Assembly (NCBI GenBank): GCA_009739215.1
Contig: VSJF01000001.1
Span: 1,364,001 to 1,428,000 of the forward strand
Length of the DNA: 64,000 nucleotides
Source of the DNA: Floccularia luteovirens
Lineage: Eukaryota; Basidiomycota; Agaricomycetes; Agaricales; Squamanitaceae
Direction of reading: 5' to 3'
The stretch's first letter is position 1. The number at the start of each line of letters is the position of its first letter. Below are positions 1-21,314 of the stretch, piece after piece. Under the pieces are notes generated by a model. The model had not been told where the DNA came from and did not search any database. It was given only the letters and a program-made list of their open reading frames with translations. Both the position numbers and the translations under genes were made by a program.

Positions 1-2064
1 ACTGCGCCGCCTCCGCCTCAGCAAACTCGCAGGTCTGTCTCAACAAGGCAATCAAGCCAGGCCGGACCTAGTCGAGTTAGCTCAGTAGTAATACATGACA
101 CAGATGAAGAGAATGAAGTTGAGGATGTGAGCCTGCAGACAGAAGAGAAGGACAACACACCTGCCGACAGCTGTGTTGAAATCCGAGAGCCGTCCCCTCC
201 AGCTGTCCCTCCGCCCCGTACAAGAAAGGCCAAAGATTTACAAGTAAAGCTCGGAGTTGGCAAACCAGTAGTTGCTGGAGGTAGGGGTCCCCGAGCAGTG
301 ACAAAATCCATGAGTGTTTCAAGGAGTAGACGAGGGAAAACAAGCAAAACACTAAAGCCGACTGAAGCTACTATAGTAGAAGGTACGTTATTTCCTTATG
401 CTGAAAAATAGTAACATAACCTCCTGGATCCAGAACCTGAACCAGCTGTGGATAGTATTTCAGGTCAGTTGTACTTATGGGCTAGCTTTATTCCCGTTGC
501 CAACGTGTGTAAATTAGTCGAGAACCACCCCCACGACCTGTCTGACCATCAAGATGAGAAACCAGAGCCGGAACACCAAAATCCCTCCTCTCCGCACCCG
601 AAGCTACCAGAAACGGATGTCGAAAAACGTATTACGGAAGCGGTAGGTAAAAAAGATGTTCAAGATTAATCATATCTTAATCATGTATTCAGATACGACC
701 ACTATCTGACCAAATCACGATTCTGCACTCTGACTTCGAACAGAATAGAAAACTTCACATCGAATTAGCGCAACTGAGGGATAGAGTAGCGACGCTGGAT
801 AGTCTACAACAAACTGTCGATACCCTTGCAAAAGAGCTTAAAGAACTTCGGGATGCGCTCGCAACTAACAACTTGTCTGCTGAGGTTAAAGAACTTAGAG
901 ACAGCATGACCAATTCACGTATTCGTAATCCTTCAACACCACCAAGACCAACAACCCCCACTTTACCAAAAGCACCAGGGTTTAGGTGAGTCATTTCCAT
1001 GCAAATATCGGTTACTTTCTAATCACTTAGTATGGGGTAGTGGTTTGGGTTTCCCTTCCGCCATGCGGGGTCAGACAGCTCGGGGGGCTGACCCTCCTAC
1101 CGCACAACACGCGGGCGTAGCACCTAATGGTGCTAAAGCCTCTCACCCTGGTGTTGCACCAAGTATGCTTGGAAAGCGTCATCGTGATTCTACACCAAGT
1201 ACCACTACAAATGAACTGGAAGCAGAGATCGGGGATGCGCTAGAGATCAAAGCTTCAAAGGAAGATATTCAACCAACCAGAAAACGTGCAAAGACGTCTG
1301 ATCATGGTACAAGGGGTAGTGATACACATTCACTACAGTTGGCAGAAGATATGGGAGAAATAGAGGAACAGACATTTGCACCCCGTGGACCTAGTTTCAC
1401 CGTTTTCCAAGGGCCGGATGAACATTCCGAAGCTTATGTTGACCCACCCCCACCAACAAATCGTCTCCCTGACTACTTCGCTCCCAATTCACCCTCTTCT
1501 GGTGCAAATTCCAATGCAAGAACTGGTCCCGCAACCAGTTCTGCAACAGCTCCTGAAAATCAACACCCTTTCAGTTTTTCCTTCCTTCCTCTATCATCAA
1601 CATCTGCTAGCAGTATGTTCATGCCTAGCTTTCCTTATCCAGAACCACCCCAATCTCCTTCACCAGCGGACACAAGTGTGAAAGGATTTATGGACCAAGG
1701 TCACGAAAGGATATTTAAGTCATTTGGACTGCCATCTCCTATTCGCCCCACCCGACAAAGTGGCGCACCATCCTCGTCGGTTACCGCCCAATCAGACAGC
1801 CGATCCGAATTTGTGAACCCTGCGGCATTGACGCGTGGTGTGTCATCAGGCAAACAGAAGGAATCCTCGAGTAGTGATGTGACCTCAAGAGAATTATCAC
1901 CAGTTGACCAGCCATCTTCATCAGACCCTAGTATCCAAACTCTATCTGATTCGATACCTATCAAACGTACGATGTATGGGACTGAATTGGATGGGGACTC
2001 ACGATTCGGTGATTTCGGGGCAGAAGGTGTCGCGAACTTGTTTTGGACAGGAAAAAGATATTGA
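1..2064 (+). CDS. Unknown coiled-coil/disordered basidiomycete protein (5' partial)
   Basis: The frame is open from base 1, so the start lies outside the window. Four introns can be placed at about 383-434, 465-517, 643-692 and 986-1040; with them one frame runs to the TGA at 2062-2064. The first part is basic and rich in Ser/Pro. Bases 693-980 encode a heptad-like coiled coil rich in Leu, Glu and Lys. The rest is low-complexity Ser/Pro/Thr with basic patches (KRHRDS, RKRAK) that could be nuclear localisation signals. The last 30 residues (YGTELDGDSRFGDFG, ending FWTGKRY) look more ordered and resemble a C-terminal motif I have seen in hypothetical mushroom proteins. I do not recognise a family. 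A coiled-coil scaffold in the nucleus is an inference only. Confidence 0.7.
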
Positions 2065-2511
2065 TGATAGTCGGATGTGTTTTTGCGACGTGTTTTGAAG
2101 TTTTTTACTCAATATTTTAGTGTAACTTGTTAGTAACCCTTACAGGGCGTGTTCTATCATCCCCAATTGGATTTCCGATCCTGGTTTTATATTGGACATG
2201 ATTCTAAGAAATGATAATTTAAACCAGACTATCTCATGACCATCATGAGTTCATGCTTGTCATATCAGAAATTATTCTTTCGTATAACAAAGGTCCGTAA
2301 GTATTATTTAAATTATTTAAAAAATAAAGCGTTAATTAAATACTTGGTACAACTGAAAGCACCTCTTGATATAGCAATTCTTAATAGCAGATACGTTAGA
2401 TTTCAACAAGATTAAAAAGCCTAAACACAAAATTATACCTTTCAGATCATCTTTACTCAAATCATCCTTATGTACTAAGAATATGCCAGTAATCAGTTAA
2501 TATAGTCTCAA
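2065..2511. other. Convergent intergenic region
   Basis: AT-rich gap between two genes that point at each other, so it should hold the two 3' ends. It contains A/T runs (for example near 2315-2340) fitting polyadenylation regions. I see no open frame or RNA gene in it. Confidence 0.6.
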
Positions 2512-4949
<2,438 letters not shown>

Positions 4950-6517
4950 ATGATTGCTTCCGCTTTGCTTAGCCTGGTGCTTGCTTCCTTCGCCTCTGCT
5001 ACTGTCCATAACGTCGAGGTTGGTCCTGGCGGAAATCTTACATATTCTCCAGAAAACATTGTACGTTCAGTCTAATTTCTTAGTTCGACTAAGTGCTTAC
5101 CCTCTTCCGTAGGCTGCTGTGCCTGGTGACCAAGTTGTGTTCCACTTCAACCCAAAGAACCACACAGTCACTCAATCAACATTTGCCGATCCTTGTGGTA
5201 TAGATCCCAATGGTATAGATTCTGACTTGTGCGTATTGTCTACTTCTTCCCTCTCCAATTTCGGTAACAGATTCTTTTCTTTATAATAGCCACCCTGTAG
5301 CCGCAAATGACACTGTTGGCTCAACTTTTACCGTTAATGTTACTGATGTAAGAGAATTTATCATAGCTCACTGTTCAAATATTTATTGATCAATTTAAGA
5401 CAAACCCAATTTGGTTACACTGCAAGCAAACAGTCCCCAAAAGTCACTGCGGTGCAGGAATGGTTTTCGCTATTAACTGTGGAGCAGATGGCGCCCCTAA
5501 CTCATTCTCAAACTTCAAGAAAGCCGCTCTGGCATTTGGTGCAGCACAGGCTGCAAGCGCGTCTGCTGCGTCTGCCGCCCCCGCTGCTACAACTCCTCCC
5601 ACTTCTCTCACCACTGCAGCATATGGAGACTACACTATCGCAGCTGCACCAAGTGGAGCAGTTGTTACAGAGGCCATTACACTTGGAACCGAGAGTTGGA
5701 CCACAACTTACACGTCTTACCCGAATTCACCTAACCCTACACCTGCCGCTGCCGCAGGCGTTGTTCATGTCGTTCAAGTCGGTATCAATGGTACATTCAC
5801 TTTCACTCCACCTACTGTCCCTGCCCAGCCTCGTGACATCATCTCGTTTGTCTTGTGAGTAGTTTTAATACTTCATCGTAGTAAATTACTCAAGTATAAT
5901 TCTTACAGCCATGCGAAAAATCATTCAGTGACCCAGTCATCCTTCAACGATCCCTGTCGTAAATTGAATCAACCGGGAGTTGTTGCCATCGATTCTGGTT
6001 TGTGAGTATTTTATAGCAAGATACCCTCAGTGTGTATGGTTTATTGACTTGTTTTCGTAGCATGGCCGTCTCATCAAATGCAACCGACGCACAATTACCA
6101 GTATTTAACTTGACAGTAAACGACACCGCACCCACCTGGTTTTACGTACGTGTGGTCTTTATTTTGCGTATATTATCCGCTTATCATACCATAACATTGC
6201 AGTGTGCCCAACAATCCCCTTCTAGCCACTGTGGCGCTGGAATGGTATTGTAAGTGCTTTTTTATTTGAGTGACAGGACCAGGATTCTAAACAGTTTTTG
6301 CAGCGCCATCAACTCTGACGAATCCCCTTCCTCTGGTCGTACAGTTGCAGCCTTCCAAAATGTAGCTAAGAACTTGAACGGCACTTCCGCTGCAGCAAAC
6401 GCACCACCAGCAGCAACCAGCGCAACGACAACGGATGCTAACGGTGCTGTCTCAAACCGTGTTGGTGGTGTGGTGGTCTCTTTCGTTACTGCCATCATCA
6501 TTGCATCGTTCCTTTAA
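4950..6517 (+). CDS. Two-module cupredoxin, GPI-anchored surface protein
   Basis: Secreted protein of roughly 390 residues. An N-terminal signal peptide (MIASALLSLVLASFASA) is followed by two plastocyanin-like modules. In each, an early His (KNHTV, KNHSV) and a later C..H..M set (WLHCKQ..SHCGAGM and FYCAQQ..SHCGAGM) match type 1 copper ligands, so both sites look intact. An Ala/Ser/Thr-rich linker separates the modules. The tail, after an Ala/Thr-rich spacer, ends in a hydrophobic stretch (VVVSFVTAIIIASFL) expected for GPI attachment. Splicing at 5059-5113 and several short downstream introns gives one continuous frame. Relatives are common in basidiomycetes and are thought to act at the wall or during fruiting or host contact; the substrate is unknown. 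Copper binding is predicted, not shown. Confidence 0.88.
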
Positions 6518-6820
6518 ATGTGTGTACCACCCATGGACCGTCGTTACGCTCTTAATAATGATAGTATAATTTGAGACGCCTTCCTTTCATTTTCGTTACT
6601 TCTGGAACGTAGAACTTTGGTTCCTTTAATTTCAGTTAAGATCGACTACTGGTAGACGGTTTATCTGTTATTTGGGAGAATAAAACGTTTTCTGCAAATA
6701 CCCATACATGTTCAACAAGATGGTTGGATTTTCACAACACAGTTAGCTTGCAACAGTCCAATATATGCAATGTTCTACAATCAAAATCAAATTTAAGATA
6801 GATAATAACAAAGCAAGTTT
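6518..6820. other. Convergent 3' intergenic region
   Basis: Short gap between the stops of the cupredoxin and CBF5 genes. It is moderately AT-rich, and I see no gene or structured element in it. Confidence 0.55.
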
Positions 6821-8577
6821 TCATCCACCGCCTGAGGACTCCTTGGCTTTCTTCAGTTCCTTTTTCAACCTCTTTTTCTCCTTCCGCGCTTCATCGTCAG
6901 AATTTGCAGCTTCGATTCTTTCTGCCTTTTTCTCCTTTTTACGTTTCTTCTTTTCAGCTTTCTCCGTATCTTCGTCAGCATCTGCTTGAGAGACTTCTGA
7001 CTTGCGCTTGCGCTTTTTCTCCTTCTCTTCCTCCCTGATGGAAATTATTTCTTCAACTGTTACGGTTGACGTTGTCAAGGCTGGTGGGGGCTGAACGGGG
7101 GCAATTGAAGGTCCCGCAGAAGATTCCCCGGTACGAGAATAATCAACATAGTCCCGACTCCATTCAGCTGGTGTGACCCCATCCAGCTGTTCTCCGTGTT
7201 TACCAAGCTTTCCATCTTTAACCATTTTCTTCTTCTGTAACGCGACAGGGCCAAGACCCCAGCGCCTCGGATAAGTATCCCTCTCCATGATACATCTCTT
7301 CACCTTTGCAACAACACCGTGGTCACATGTCGCAAGTTCCACCGTTGTCATCTGCGCAACAGCGAGTGCGATAGCTTCACCTATAATATACCAAAACTTA
7401 GTTAATGCATTAAAAAGGGAGAATTCCCGCACCTTTCGTGGTCATCAACACAACCTCCTCATTCAATGCAATGTCTGCTTCATATCTTAGCAAACCAGGG
7501 ATCATAAGTTTTGCGCCATAGCAGACGGCGTTTACAGCACTATCTTTGACAACTATACGTTTATATCCAACCATCAAACATTCTAGAGGCCGAATAACTC
7601 GTCTTAGATAGGACTCTAAGTTCGCCAAACTGTGAGTTACGACCCAAGGTGAAATAAAACAAGTAACTCACCATCTCTTGTGTTGTCATACAGCCACTGT
7701 GCATCCAACACATCGTGCATTGTGACTATATCATCATTCTCCGACATAGCACCACTTCTCACCCGACGCAGCTCTTGCATGTGCCCACCAACCCCCAGTA
7801 TCAATCCCAAGTGAACACATAGTGTACGGATGTATGTACCCGCTTCACATGATACCCAAAACACGGCGAGGTTACGCTTCTCATCAAATTCGAGAAGTTT
7901 GGACTCGTGTATTGTCCGAATACGCAGTTGTCGCTTGACTGCTGAGATCAAAGGGGGACGCTGAAAGAGCGCCCCGGTCAACGTTTGAAGCGCACGAGGG
8001 AGTGCAGCTGGATTGGGCAAGACGTTATGCAGACGAAGCACGCAGACATATTCCTTCCCTGTAATTTTTTTGGTTAAGGTTCACATGATAGAAAAAGATA
8101 ATTCGTTTACCTGCACCTTGCTGCGACTTCACGAGCCTTGTTGCTCGGTCAATACAAACAATCAAACATCCTGTTACTTTTGGGTCAAGCGTTCCACTGT
8201 GACCGGTTTTTTCAACGCGAAGAATCCGTCGCAGCCATGCAACAACTTCATGCGACGAAGGATTTGATGGCTTGTCCAAGTTGATCACCCCAGACCTATT
8301 TAGATAAACAACGCGTTTGAATACTGTTATGCACGGTCTGTTGAGGAACCCACTTTATGTATGAAGTAATATCACGTTTTAGTGGGCTGCAGCCAGTGGG
8401 TATTGGTGTGAAATGACTGGATCGCACAAGAAGCCGGTCATAATTTTTGAGTAAAAGCGGCCATTGCGAAGTATCAAGTTTTGGCTGGGTTTTCTCAGAC
8501 TTGATAGCAAAATCGCCATCCACTTGTGCCGAAGCAATCTGTTCTCTTGTGAGAGCGGATGCCATTGTTGAGGGCAT
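6821..8577 (-). CDS. CBF5: H/ACA snoRNP pseudouridine synthase Cbf5/dyskerin
   Basis: Catalytic subunit of H/ACA snoRNPs, which converts uridines of rRNA and snRNA to pseudouridine in the nucleolus. The DKLD-type N-terminal region is followed by the TruB catalytic motif [14 protein letters not shown] with its Asp nucleophile, the [17 protein letters not shown] segment, and a PUA domain ([24 protein letters not shown]). The tail is very rich in Lys/Glu ([19 protein letters not shown]), the usual nucleolar targeting tail of Cbf5. The ATG at 8575-8577 is chosen (MPSTMASAL); a second in-frame ATG four codons later could also serve. About four short introns are visible. It diverges from the eL22 gene over only 212 bp. 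Confidence 0.95.
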
Positions 8578-8789
8578 TGGCGTCGTTGTTGGACACTATT
8601 CACTTAGCCTTGCTTGTCTTACTATTCAAGCAACAACTTTTTTTCAGGCACCTGTGCTTACGTAAACAGAGTCGGATACAGTACAATATCGTATTTCGGC
8701 ATTCGCCGCAGATACTGTATAGGACATCCGATCAGACTTGTGCTTCAGTGTACACAGAAACTCATTACCAGCTTCCTCAAGAAATCAAG
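8578..8789. promoter_or_regulatory. Shared divergent promoter, CBF5 / RPL22
   Basis: 212 bp separate the ATGs of two ribosome-linked genes transcribed away from each other. No canonical element is clear by eye. The short length makes shared control likely, but this is inference. Confidence 0.5.
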
Positions 8790-9376
8790 ATGGTTAGTTC
8801 TGCCTGGCATTGCTTTGCTGAGTTACCTTCTCAGTAGGCTTCATTTTCTTAGCCCAAGGCCGCTGCTGGAAAAACCCCCGCTACGAAGCATAAATTCGTA
8901 ATTGACTACTCGAAACCCGCCAGTGATGGCGTTTTCGATGGCGCCGATTTTGAGAAGTACTTGCACGACCGTATAAAAGTCGAAGGCAAGGCTGGTCAAT
9001 TAGGGGAGAGCATAAAAATTACCCGTGATGGTATGAACTCCTTTTAAATCCTCGCATGACATTCAGAAATACTGAGCCTTTGATAGGAAACACCAAAATC
9101 ACTGTGACTTCCAACATCCCTTTCTCTAAAAGATACCTCAAATACTTGACCAAAAAGTTCTTGAAAAAGAACAGTCTCCGCGACTGGATTCGGTAAATTT
9201 TGCTCATTCTGTCAATCAGATTCTTTCTGACATGACTCGAAGTGTCGTTGCATCCTCGAAGGATAGTTACAACCTATCTTTCTACAACATTGCGTAAGTT
9301 ATTTTATTAAGATTGAAAACTCATAATCATACATATATTCTGCAGTACTGCTGGTGATGACGATGAGGAGGAGTAG
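8790..9376 (+). CDS. RPL22: 60S ribosomal protein eL22
   Basis: Structural protein of the large ribosomal subunit, about 125 residues. Exon 1 is only the start codon; intron 1 (8793-8852) begins right after ATG. The joined protein starts [16 protein letters not shown], continues with [20 protein letters not shown] and [20 protein letters not shown], and ends in an acidic tail GDDDEEE. All are hallmarks of eL22, with the usual length. Further introns lie at 9031-9086, after DWIR, and after NIA. The frame closes at the TAG 9374-9376. Because of the single-codon exon, simple ORF finding misses the true start. Confidence 0.95.
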
Positions 9377-9514
9377 GTGATATGCCAACATGATTGCCAA
9401 TATAACATTTTATCAACAAAGACCTACTACGAGTGATCCTAAATTAATAACTATGATATCTATTCGATGTGTAAATCTAACATGTCATGAACCCAGAAGC
9501 CGAGCTACGGGCAT

Positions 9515-12500
9515 TTAGGAAGAAACAACGGAAGGGGATACCTTTTTGTCGTTCTCGTCGGACTGTTTCAATTTTCCTAAAACCTTCATGGCAACATCGT
9601 TCCAAACAAGACGAGAATTAGAGAGGGATTGTCCGCGGAATTGGTCTGCAAGGAGACTGCCAAGTTGGGCTCGAAGGAACTTGAGAGCAATATTTGACTT
9701 CGGGGGAATACAAAATTTGATCTTGCGATCAATGGATACTGTGTCTGCAATGAGCTGTAATTGGAAGAGTGCTAGTAAACTTCCCATTCCCTCATAAGTT
9801 TGTCCAAACCTGCCTTGAAGTCACAGTCTCCACAAAGTAGTAACATGGCCACATCGTCAACTGGCCCACTTTCCCATGCATACAGTTTCTTCGAGTGCCT
9901 ATATATCATATTAGTGGTGTTCCCATGCACAAAAAAAAACTAGCTAACATGAGGGTAAAATAAGCCATATGATTTACGCCACCCTCTGACGGCTTTCGAC
10001 CGAAATTTACAGACGATGGATGGAAGGAAACTTTTTGATTATTCGTTATTGTCGTTATCGTATTTTTCGATGGGTCGACAGACAGGATCTTCGGATACAG
10101 GCCAGCCACCAGAGCAGCATTAACGAGCGCCAAGTTTGATGAGTTAGAGTTCAATTCCGAGGGAACATTTACAAAACGTGTCCTGCGCCCGCCACGGCTG
10201 ATGGAAAAATTAGTATAATTGCTGGAAATTGGACGTCACATACCGACTCAGCTCTCGCAAGATTGATTTATCTACTCGAATGAAGGATGAGTCAATCAAA
10301 TATCTGGAAGTGGTTTTGTTAGAGAGGGCCTATGTTTAGATGATAATTTAGTACTGTACCCTAAAAACTGCTGACGGAGCTCTTCAATTTGTTGCAAGTT
10401 CTGTGGAAGTAAGAAGACTTATTTCAAGACATTGGAGTGGTAAGCTGGATTGTTAAGACATACCTGATGGCTGAGATAATTCAGGCGACAGAACTTTCTC
10501 ACAAAATTGGTATCTGAGTTGAGAGAAACTCGACGCCAAGTGTCGTAAGCATTGACAATGGTCAAGAAATCGGAATTTTCTATCTTATTTCTCAGTGGCG
10601 AGGCTTCAAGGATATTCACATTACTCACCGACTTTGAAAGAGAGTTTGGCGCGATCTGCCTCCTGCTCCAGACCAAAAGGTGAAATAAAAGGAGATTTGT
10701 AATTGAGCACAGCAGCTATGGTTAACGCGGGATCCAAACAACAGAAAAGTGTAGCGATTAGCAGGAATTTCCCAAGATGGACATCTGTAGGAAGCTTGCT
10801 AAGCAACCTGCCCATAGGGAGTAATGTCTTCAGAAGGGGTCAAAGCCCCGACCTTTTAGCATTCATTCAGAAATTGTCAAAAATAAAACTCGATGAAGAC
10901 AGCACCTCGACCAGCATGGCGATTGCCCGGTGTATGTTTATTGATGCAGGGGGATCTAACGCACGTGAAAGAACATCTTCTATAGAAGTTCCCATTCTAA
11001 GTCTTAAAATCTTGATGCGGAGTGCCAGATCAGAGAGGCTAAGTCTCATCATTTCTGGTAAAGGATTGTCTGCCATCTGGGAACTGGTCGGTAACAATTG
11101 TAAGGAATTAAGTAGAGAATACCTGTGTATCATGTCGAATTTTTGTGAACAAGTGGTAACACAGCCCATTTTGTACTCTTCCTGCACGACCTCTGCGTTG
11201 TGCAGCATTACTCTTAGCAACAAATGTCTCCACAAGACGGCTTAGTTGTCGCTTTTCATCAAACCTGCAACAGTCTTTTCACTTTACTAACCACGATCAA
11301 AAGATAAAATCATACCTCATTTCGCGGTGTTTACCTGTATCAATAACGCAAGTTATATCAGGAATTGTGATCCCTGTCTCCGCAATATTGGTGGCTGCGC
11401 AAAATTAGATAACTTCACGATATCGAGGAAAGTCATACCAATGACAATTTTTCGGATGTCCTCTGGAGGGATTTCAAATACAGCGCTTTGCTCTTCACTA
11501 GAAAGTAGCGAATGGAGAGGGTATAACCTAAAGGCGGTGTATGATCCAAATGAAGGATGTTCACCCAACATCTCAGTCAAGCGGCGTATCTCTCCAATTC
11601 CGGGCATGAATATAAGTATAGCGTTAGAGAATGACTCGCTGGTAGTATCTTTGAAGCATATGGTTTCCAGTAAGTGGATGATGAGATCGTAGGGCAATAG
11701 CTTTTCGTCGTACAGGTTGAGGGTGGCAGCAGTTTCAAGAGAGTATCGCTTCTCGAGCTTGACGCCTTCTGGATTCAAAACGACATCTTCATCTTCCTCG
11801 TCTTCCCTTCCTATCAGCTCTTCTGTCCAATCCAGTCTATTCTTGCCTTTATAGAATTTGTCGTGGTCTAGCAAATCAATTAATCACCGAGAACAAGCTT
11901 GGGTACTGACAACATACGACGTCTGGCATAAGGTGAACCTGGAGTAACAGTCCACCCTGTATACTCAATAGCATCTTCAAGGTACCGAACCTCAACTGGG
12001 AAAGTGCGCCCAGGAACATGAAGAGTCGGACAACCACCGAAGAACGTGGAAATTTTGTCAGCATCAACAGTGGCAGACATAAGGATCACTCTGCATCCAG
12101 GATTATAAACATAAGTTATTTGTACACTATTAATTACCACTCACTTGAGATCTGGACGTTGTTGTAATAGTATCTTCAAAACAATAAGAAGAAAATCTGA
12201 TTCGATTGTCCGTTCGTGAACCTATGACAAAGGTCAAAAAGGTCAAAATTGAAGCTGGTTGACTGAAATTTATTGATACGAACCTCATCGACTATAATGT
12301 GCTATTAAGATAATAGAAAGTTAGTCAGCCTTAGTCTTCGTGTTTACCAAAAGCTTACAGTAACTTCGTCGAAGGCTACTCCATGCCCTCCTTCTCCGCC
12401 GCTTCCCTCAAGCATCCGCAACGCTATTCCATTGGTGACATATGCAAGTCGCGTCGTTCTTGAAATGTTGCTCTCTAATCTAATGGAATACCCAACCAAG

Positions 12501-15153
12501 GACTGTGTAGATCCAACAGTACCTGGGGGATCTCCGAGTTCTCGCGAGACACCTGCACAGGTAAGTACCATCAAAAGCCTTGAATACATTTTTGTAACGG
12601 AAAACGAACGTTGTGCCAGGGATATCGCAGATATGCGCCGAGGCTCTGTACAGAATATTTTGCAAGCTTGTCCTCTAGAAAGTTGGTCTTCTAATATGAA
12701 AGCTGGTACTTGAGTTGATTTTCCACTGATTAGGCAGCGATGTTAATAGAAAATGAGGTCGGAAAAAATCACAAGCTCACCATCCAGTCTCTCCACTCAG
12801 TACTAGTACTTGACAATTTTCCAGAGTCTGTATTATTTCTTGTCTATACTGCGCTATTGGGAGCATATTGCGTTGTGCCTGAGAAAGTCAGAGTCTAATT
12901 CACAACAAAGATGTTAAAATTTATTCTCACAAGCATTTCCTGATACATATAGGAAGACTGTCGAGCCTGGAATTCACTCGCAAGATGATCAGAAAGTGCG
13001 CCTTGATGGTAATGATTAGACTTTAAGAATCGGCTAGTCTCTCTCTCAGTCGGTGCTTTCAGCGCCTTCGTGTTGAACTAGTAGGAATGAAACATTTCGT
13101 AAAGCTGGAATATGGAATAATAATTAGGAGAGCCACCTTCTTGTTAGTGTCTAATTTTGGCTCAACGATGGTTCGTAGCTTTGCCCAAACAGTTCTATTG
13201 ACTAAATCATCATTAGCTTTTCTCGATACCTCAAGTTCGTCCCATAAATCTCGAAATACAGCAGGAAGTGATCTGAAAAGTGTTTGACCACCAGGGAGAG
13301 AAGATCCAATTTTAGAGGAGCCACCCATAGTGGGGAATATTAGGTTATGCAGAGCGATTGTGGCAATATATTGTTCAGCTTGGGTTTCATCAGGGCATGC
13401 TATATCGTCCATAGTCCATTCGTCACTTTTCCGACCTTCCCATCTTATCGTTAATGAGGCACGCTTTGCTCGACTCGAACCCGATACAATAGCGTAATTG
13501 ATAATGGCATATCTATCCAATTTCAATACACTGTCTTTCAACAGTGTTTTCGGCGTACGACCTGACCAGTGTTTTGGTAATGACATGTCGCGGACAGTTA
13601 TGGTTTGTCCATTGACTGTAGCGGTTCCTCTATCTTCGAATAATGCTAGGACACCCTCGGATGAATCACTCTCCTCCCCATCAAAGACGTCCGACATAAC
13701 CGTGGTTGACATCGTGCTTGGCTTTGATGGGAGAACTTTCGGCTTGTCTTCGATTGTATGCTCTTGTTGGTTTGTTGTTGAGTCTGGTCCTGTCAGGGAG
13801 CGCAAGCGGTTTAGCAAAGTCAGAGATTCAGCCTGCTTCCGGTGAGTATGATAAATTGCGTCTGCCTCCTTTTGGTCAAAGAAGTAATGTTTCTTTAGTT
13901 CGTCCAAGCGTGCGCGTAATTTAGACAATGAGCTCTTCATATCTTTAGTTACGCGTGAAGATTTCATTAGTGTGTCGTGTTCGAGCTTTAGTTGAGCGTA
14001 TTCAATGGTCGGGTCGTCATGCTCCGAGTTATCATCGTCCTTAGCATGTACCATGTCCATGATTCGTGCTTTTATTGTGTTCGTAATCATCTTTGGTTGG
14101 TTCGCCAACCTTCGACTGTGGCGTTGAAGGGGCTGAGGATACATGAGAAGGAGTTAAAGAAGATCCTGGTGTATCAGCGGATGAAGGGGTGACTTGGGAT
14201 TGTTGCACTGAGGAACCAGTTGACGGCGAGACTTGAACAGTCTCACGATTGGGAGTTGCTTCCATTGTTATTGACGGACCTTTATATGTGACGAAAATCA
14301 ATATTAACAATCAACGAGATAGTAAAATATGCTTACTTTGTCCTTCTAATTCTTCCTTGGGGCAATGTAGATACAACTAGACATAATTCAGACTTCAATT
14401 ACAAAGACGCACTGAAAATTCCTTACCCATTCATAGGCCTCATCAAGATCTACACCACGGATACTGCGCAAACAATCTTCTACTCTAGACTCGGAGAAAC
14501 CAAGGCGTTTCAAAACTCCGTACGTAATAGCCAGTTTGGCCAGGGCTTTCTCCTCTGGCTCTTCAAGTGGTCTAGGTTCTTTGAATGATATACATTTGAT
14601 GCATTGGATTATTTCATAGTGGAGAATACATAAAAGCTCACCTTGGATATTATATCCAATTACTAACGATATGATCTGGTCCACTAAGTAAGTATCCAGT
14701 TCCAAATGAGGTAGAGTCTTCGAGAAATGACGATCCATGGCTATTGTCTAATCATTCGTTTGGTACTTTCATAAGTTCATTTAATGGGGAAACACACTTT
14801 TATTGTCCTGAATGGATTCCTCATGAATGACATCTAGTAAAAATCTTTATAGCTTTTTCTAACCTTGAAATCTCTCTTTCCGTCTTCTCTTGTAGCTTAT
14901 TCACTAAGTTTTGTAGAGACTGTTCCTCCACTTTATCTGGGTCAAACTCATCGTTGGGTCCTTGAGGTTTCACGATGACTCCAGGTCTTTGTCCATCTTG
15001 AGTTTCTTCCCTCGATTTACTCTGCGCTTGTTCATCGTTAGATGAGGTTGCATCCTCTTGTGTTTCAACCGCCGGAACAGCTTTCTTTGGTACTGATGTA
15101 GTCGCGAATCCACGAGCAACTGGGTTCAATTTTGTCTTTTTCTTTTTGGCCAT
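9515..15153 (-). CDS. DHX29/YLR419W-like DEVH-box RNA helicase
   Basis: Large DExH helicase, about 1,400-1,600 residues, with many short introns. In order: a Lys-rich start ([16 protein letters not shown]), a short coiled coil, a UBA-like segment ([20 protein letters not shown]), a long linker, then the core. Walker A is GETGCGKSTQVP, restored by splicing near 12720-12770. Motif II is DEVHER, motif III is LMSATVD, and motifs V and VI appear as [13 protein letters not shown] and QRRGRAGR. Winged-helix/HA2 and OB-fold regions follow, and the protein ends at the stop 9515. The DEVH variant and layout match DHX29, which in animals helps 40S subunits scan structured 5' UTRs, and yeast YLR419W. The start is the ATG at 15151-15153; an upstream GTG in frame is not used. 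Confidence 0.88.
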
Positions 15154-15502
15154 CGGTTGGGGATGAGACACGGGACGTTTTTCGGCAAAGGATTTGCACC
15201 CAACAAACTATGCTGAATTTAATATGGTGAGTAACTTGGTCTTGGATCCAAATAACCAGTTGTGCACTTGAAGCAACTTTTTGGTGACTTGTAGTGACTA
15301 ATCGATGCCTTAAACGATATTAATCTTTATAAAAATAAAAAAATTGCTTGGGCCACTTGCACAAAAGAAACCTTTACAATTAACCATAAATCATGGAGGT
15401 TAGGTACATAAGATATGTCACTATAACGATAATAGATCTACAAATCCAGCACAGCACACGAAAGCGAGATTCCAGCACTGCTAGCAAGCAACAAAAAAAT
15501 AA
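15154..15502. promoter_or_regulatory. DHX29 promoter / INO80 3' region
   Basis: Tandem gap on the minus strand between the DHX29-like ATG and the INO80 stop. A run of A/T (15327-15345) lies about in the middle. No gene is seen. Confidence 0.45.
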
Positions 15503-21257
<5,755 letters not shown>

Positions 21258-21314
21258 TCGTCTCTCGTCTGATGGCTATATAAGGAAATGTATGAATTAC
21301 TACTTGTACTAAAC

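Noticed and set aside
15154..15171. Longer DHX29 start MSHPQP
   Set aside because: It begins at GTG; the family starts at the ATG giving MAKKKK.
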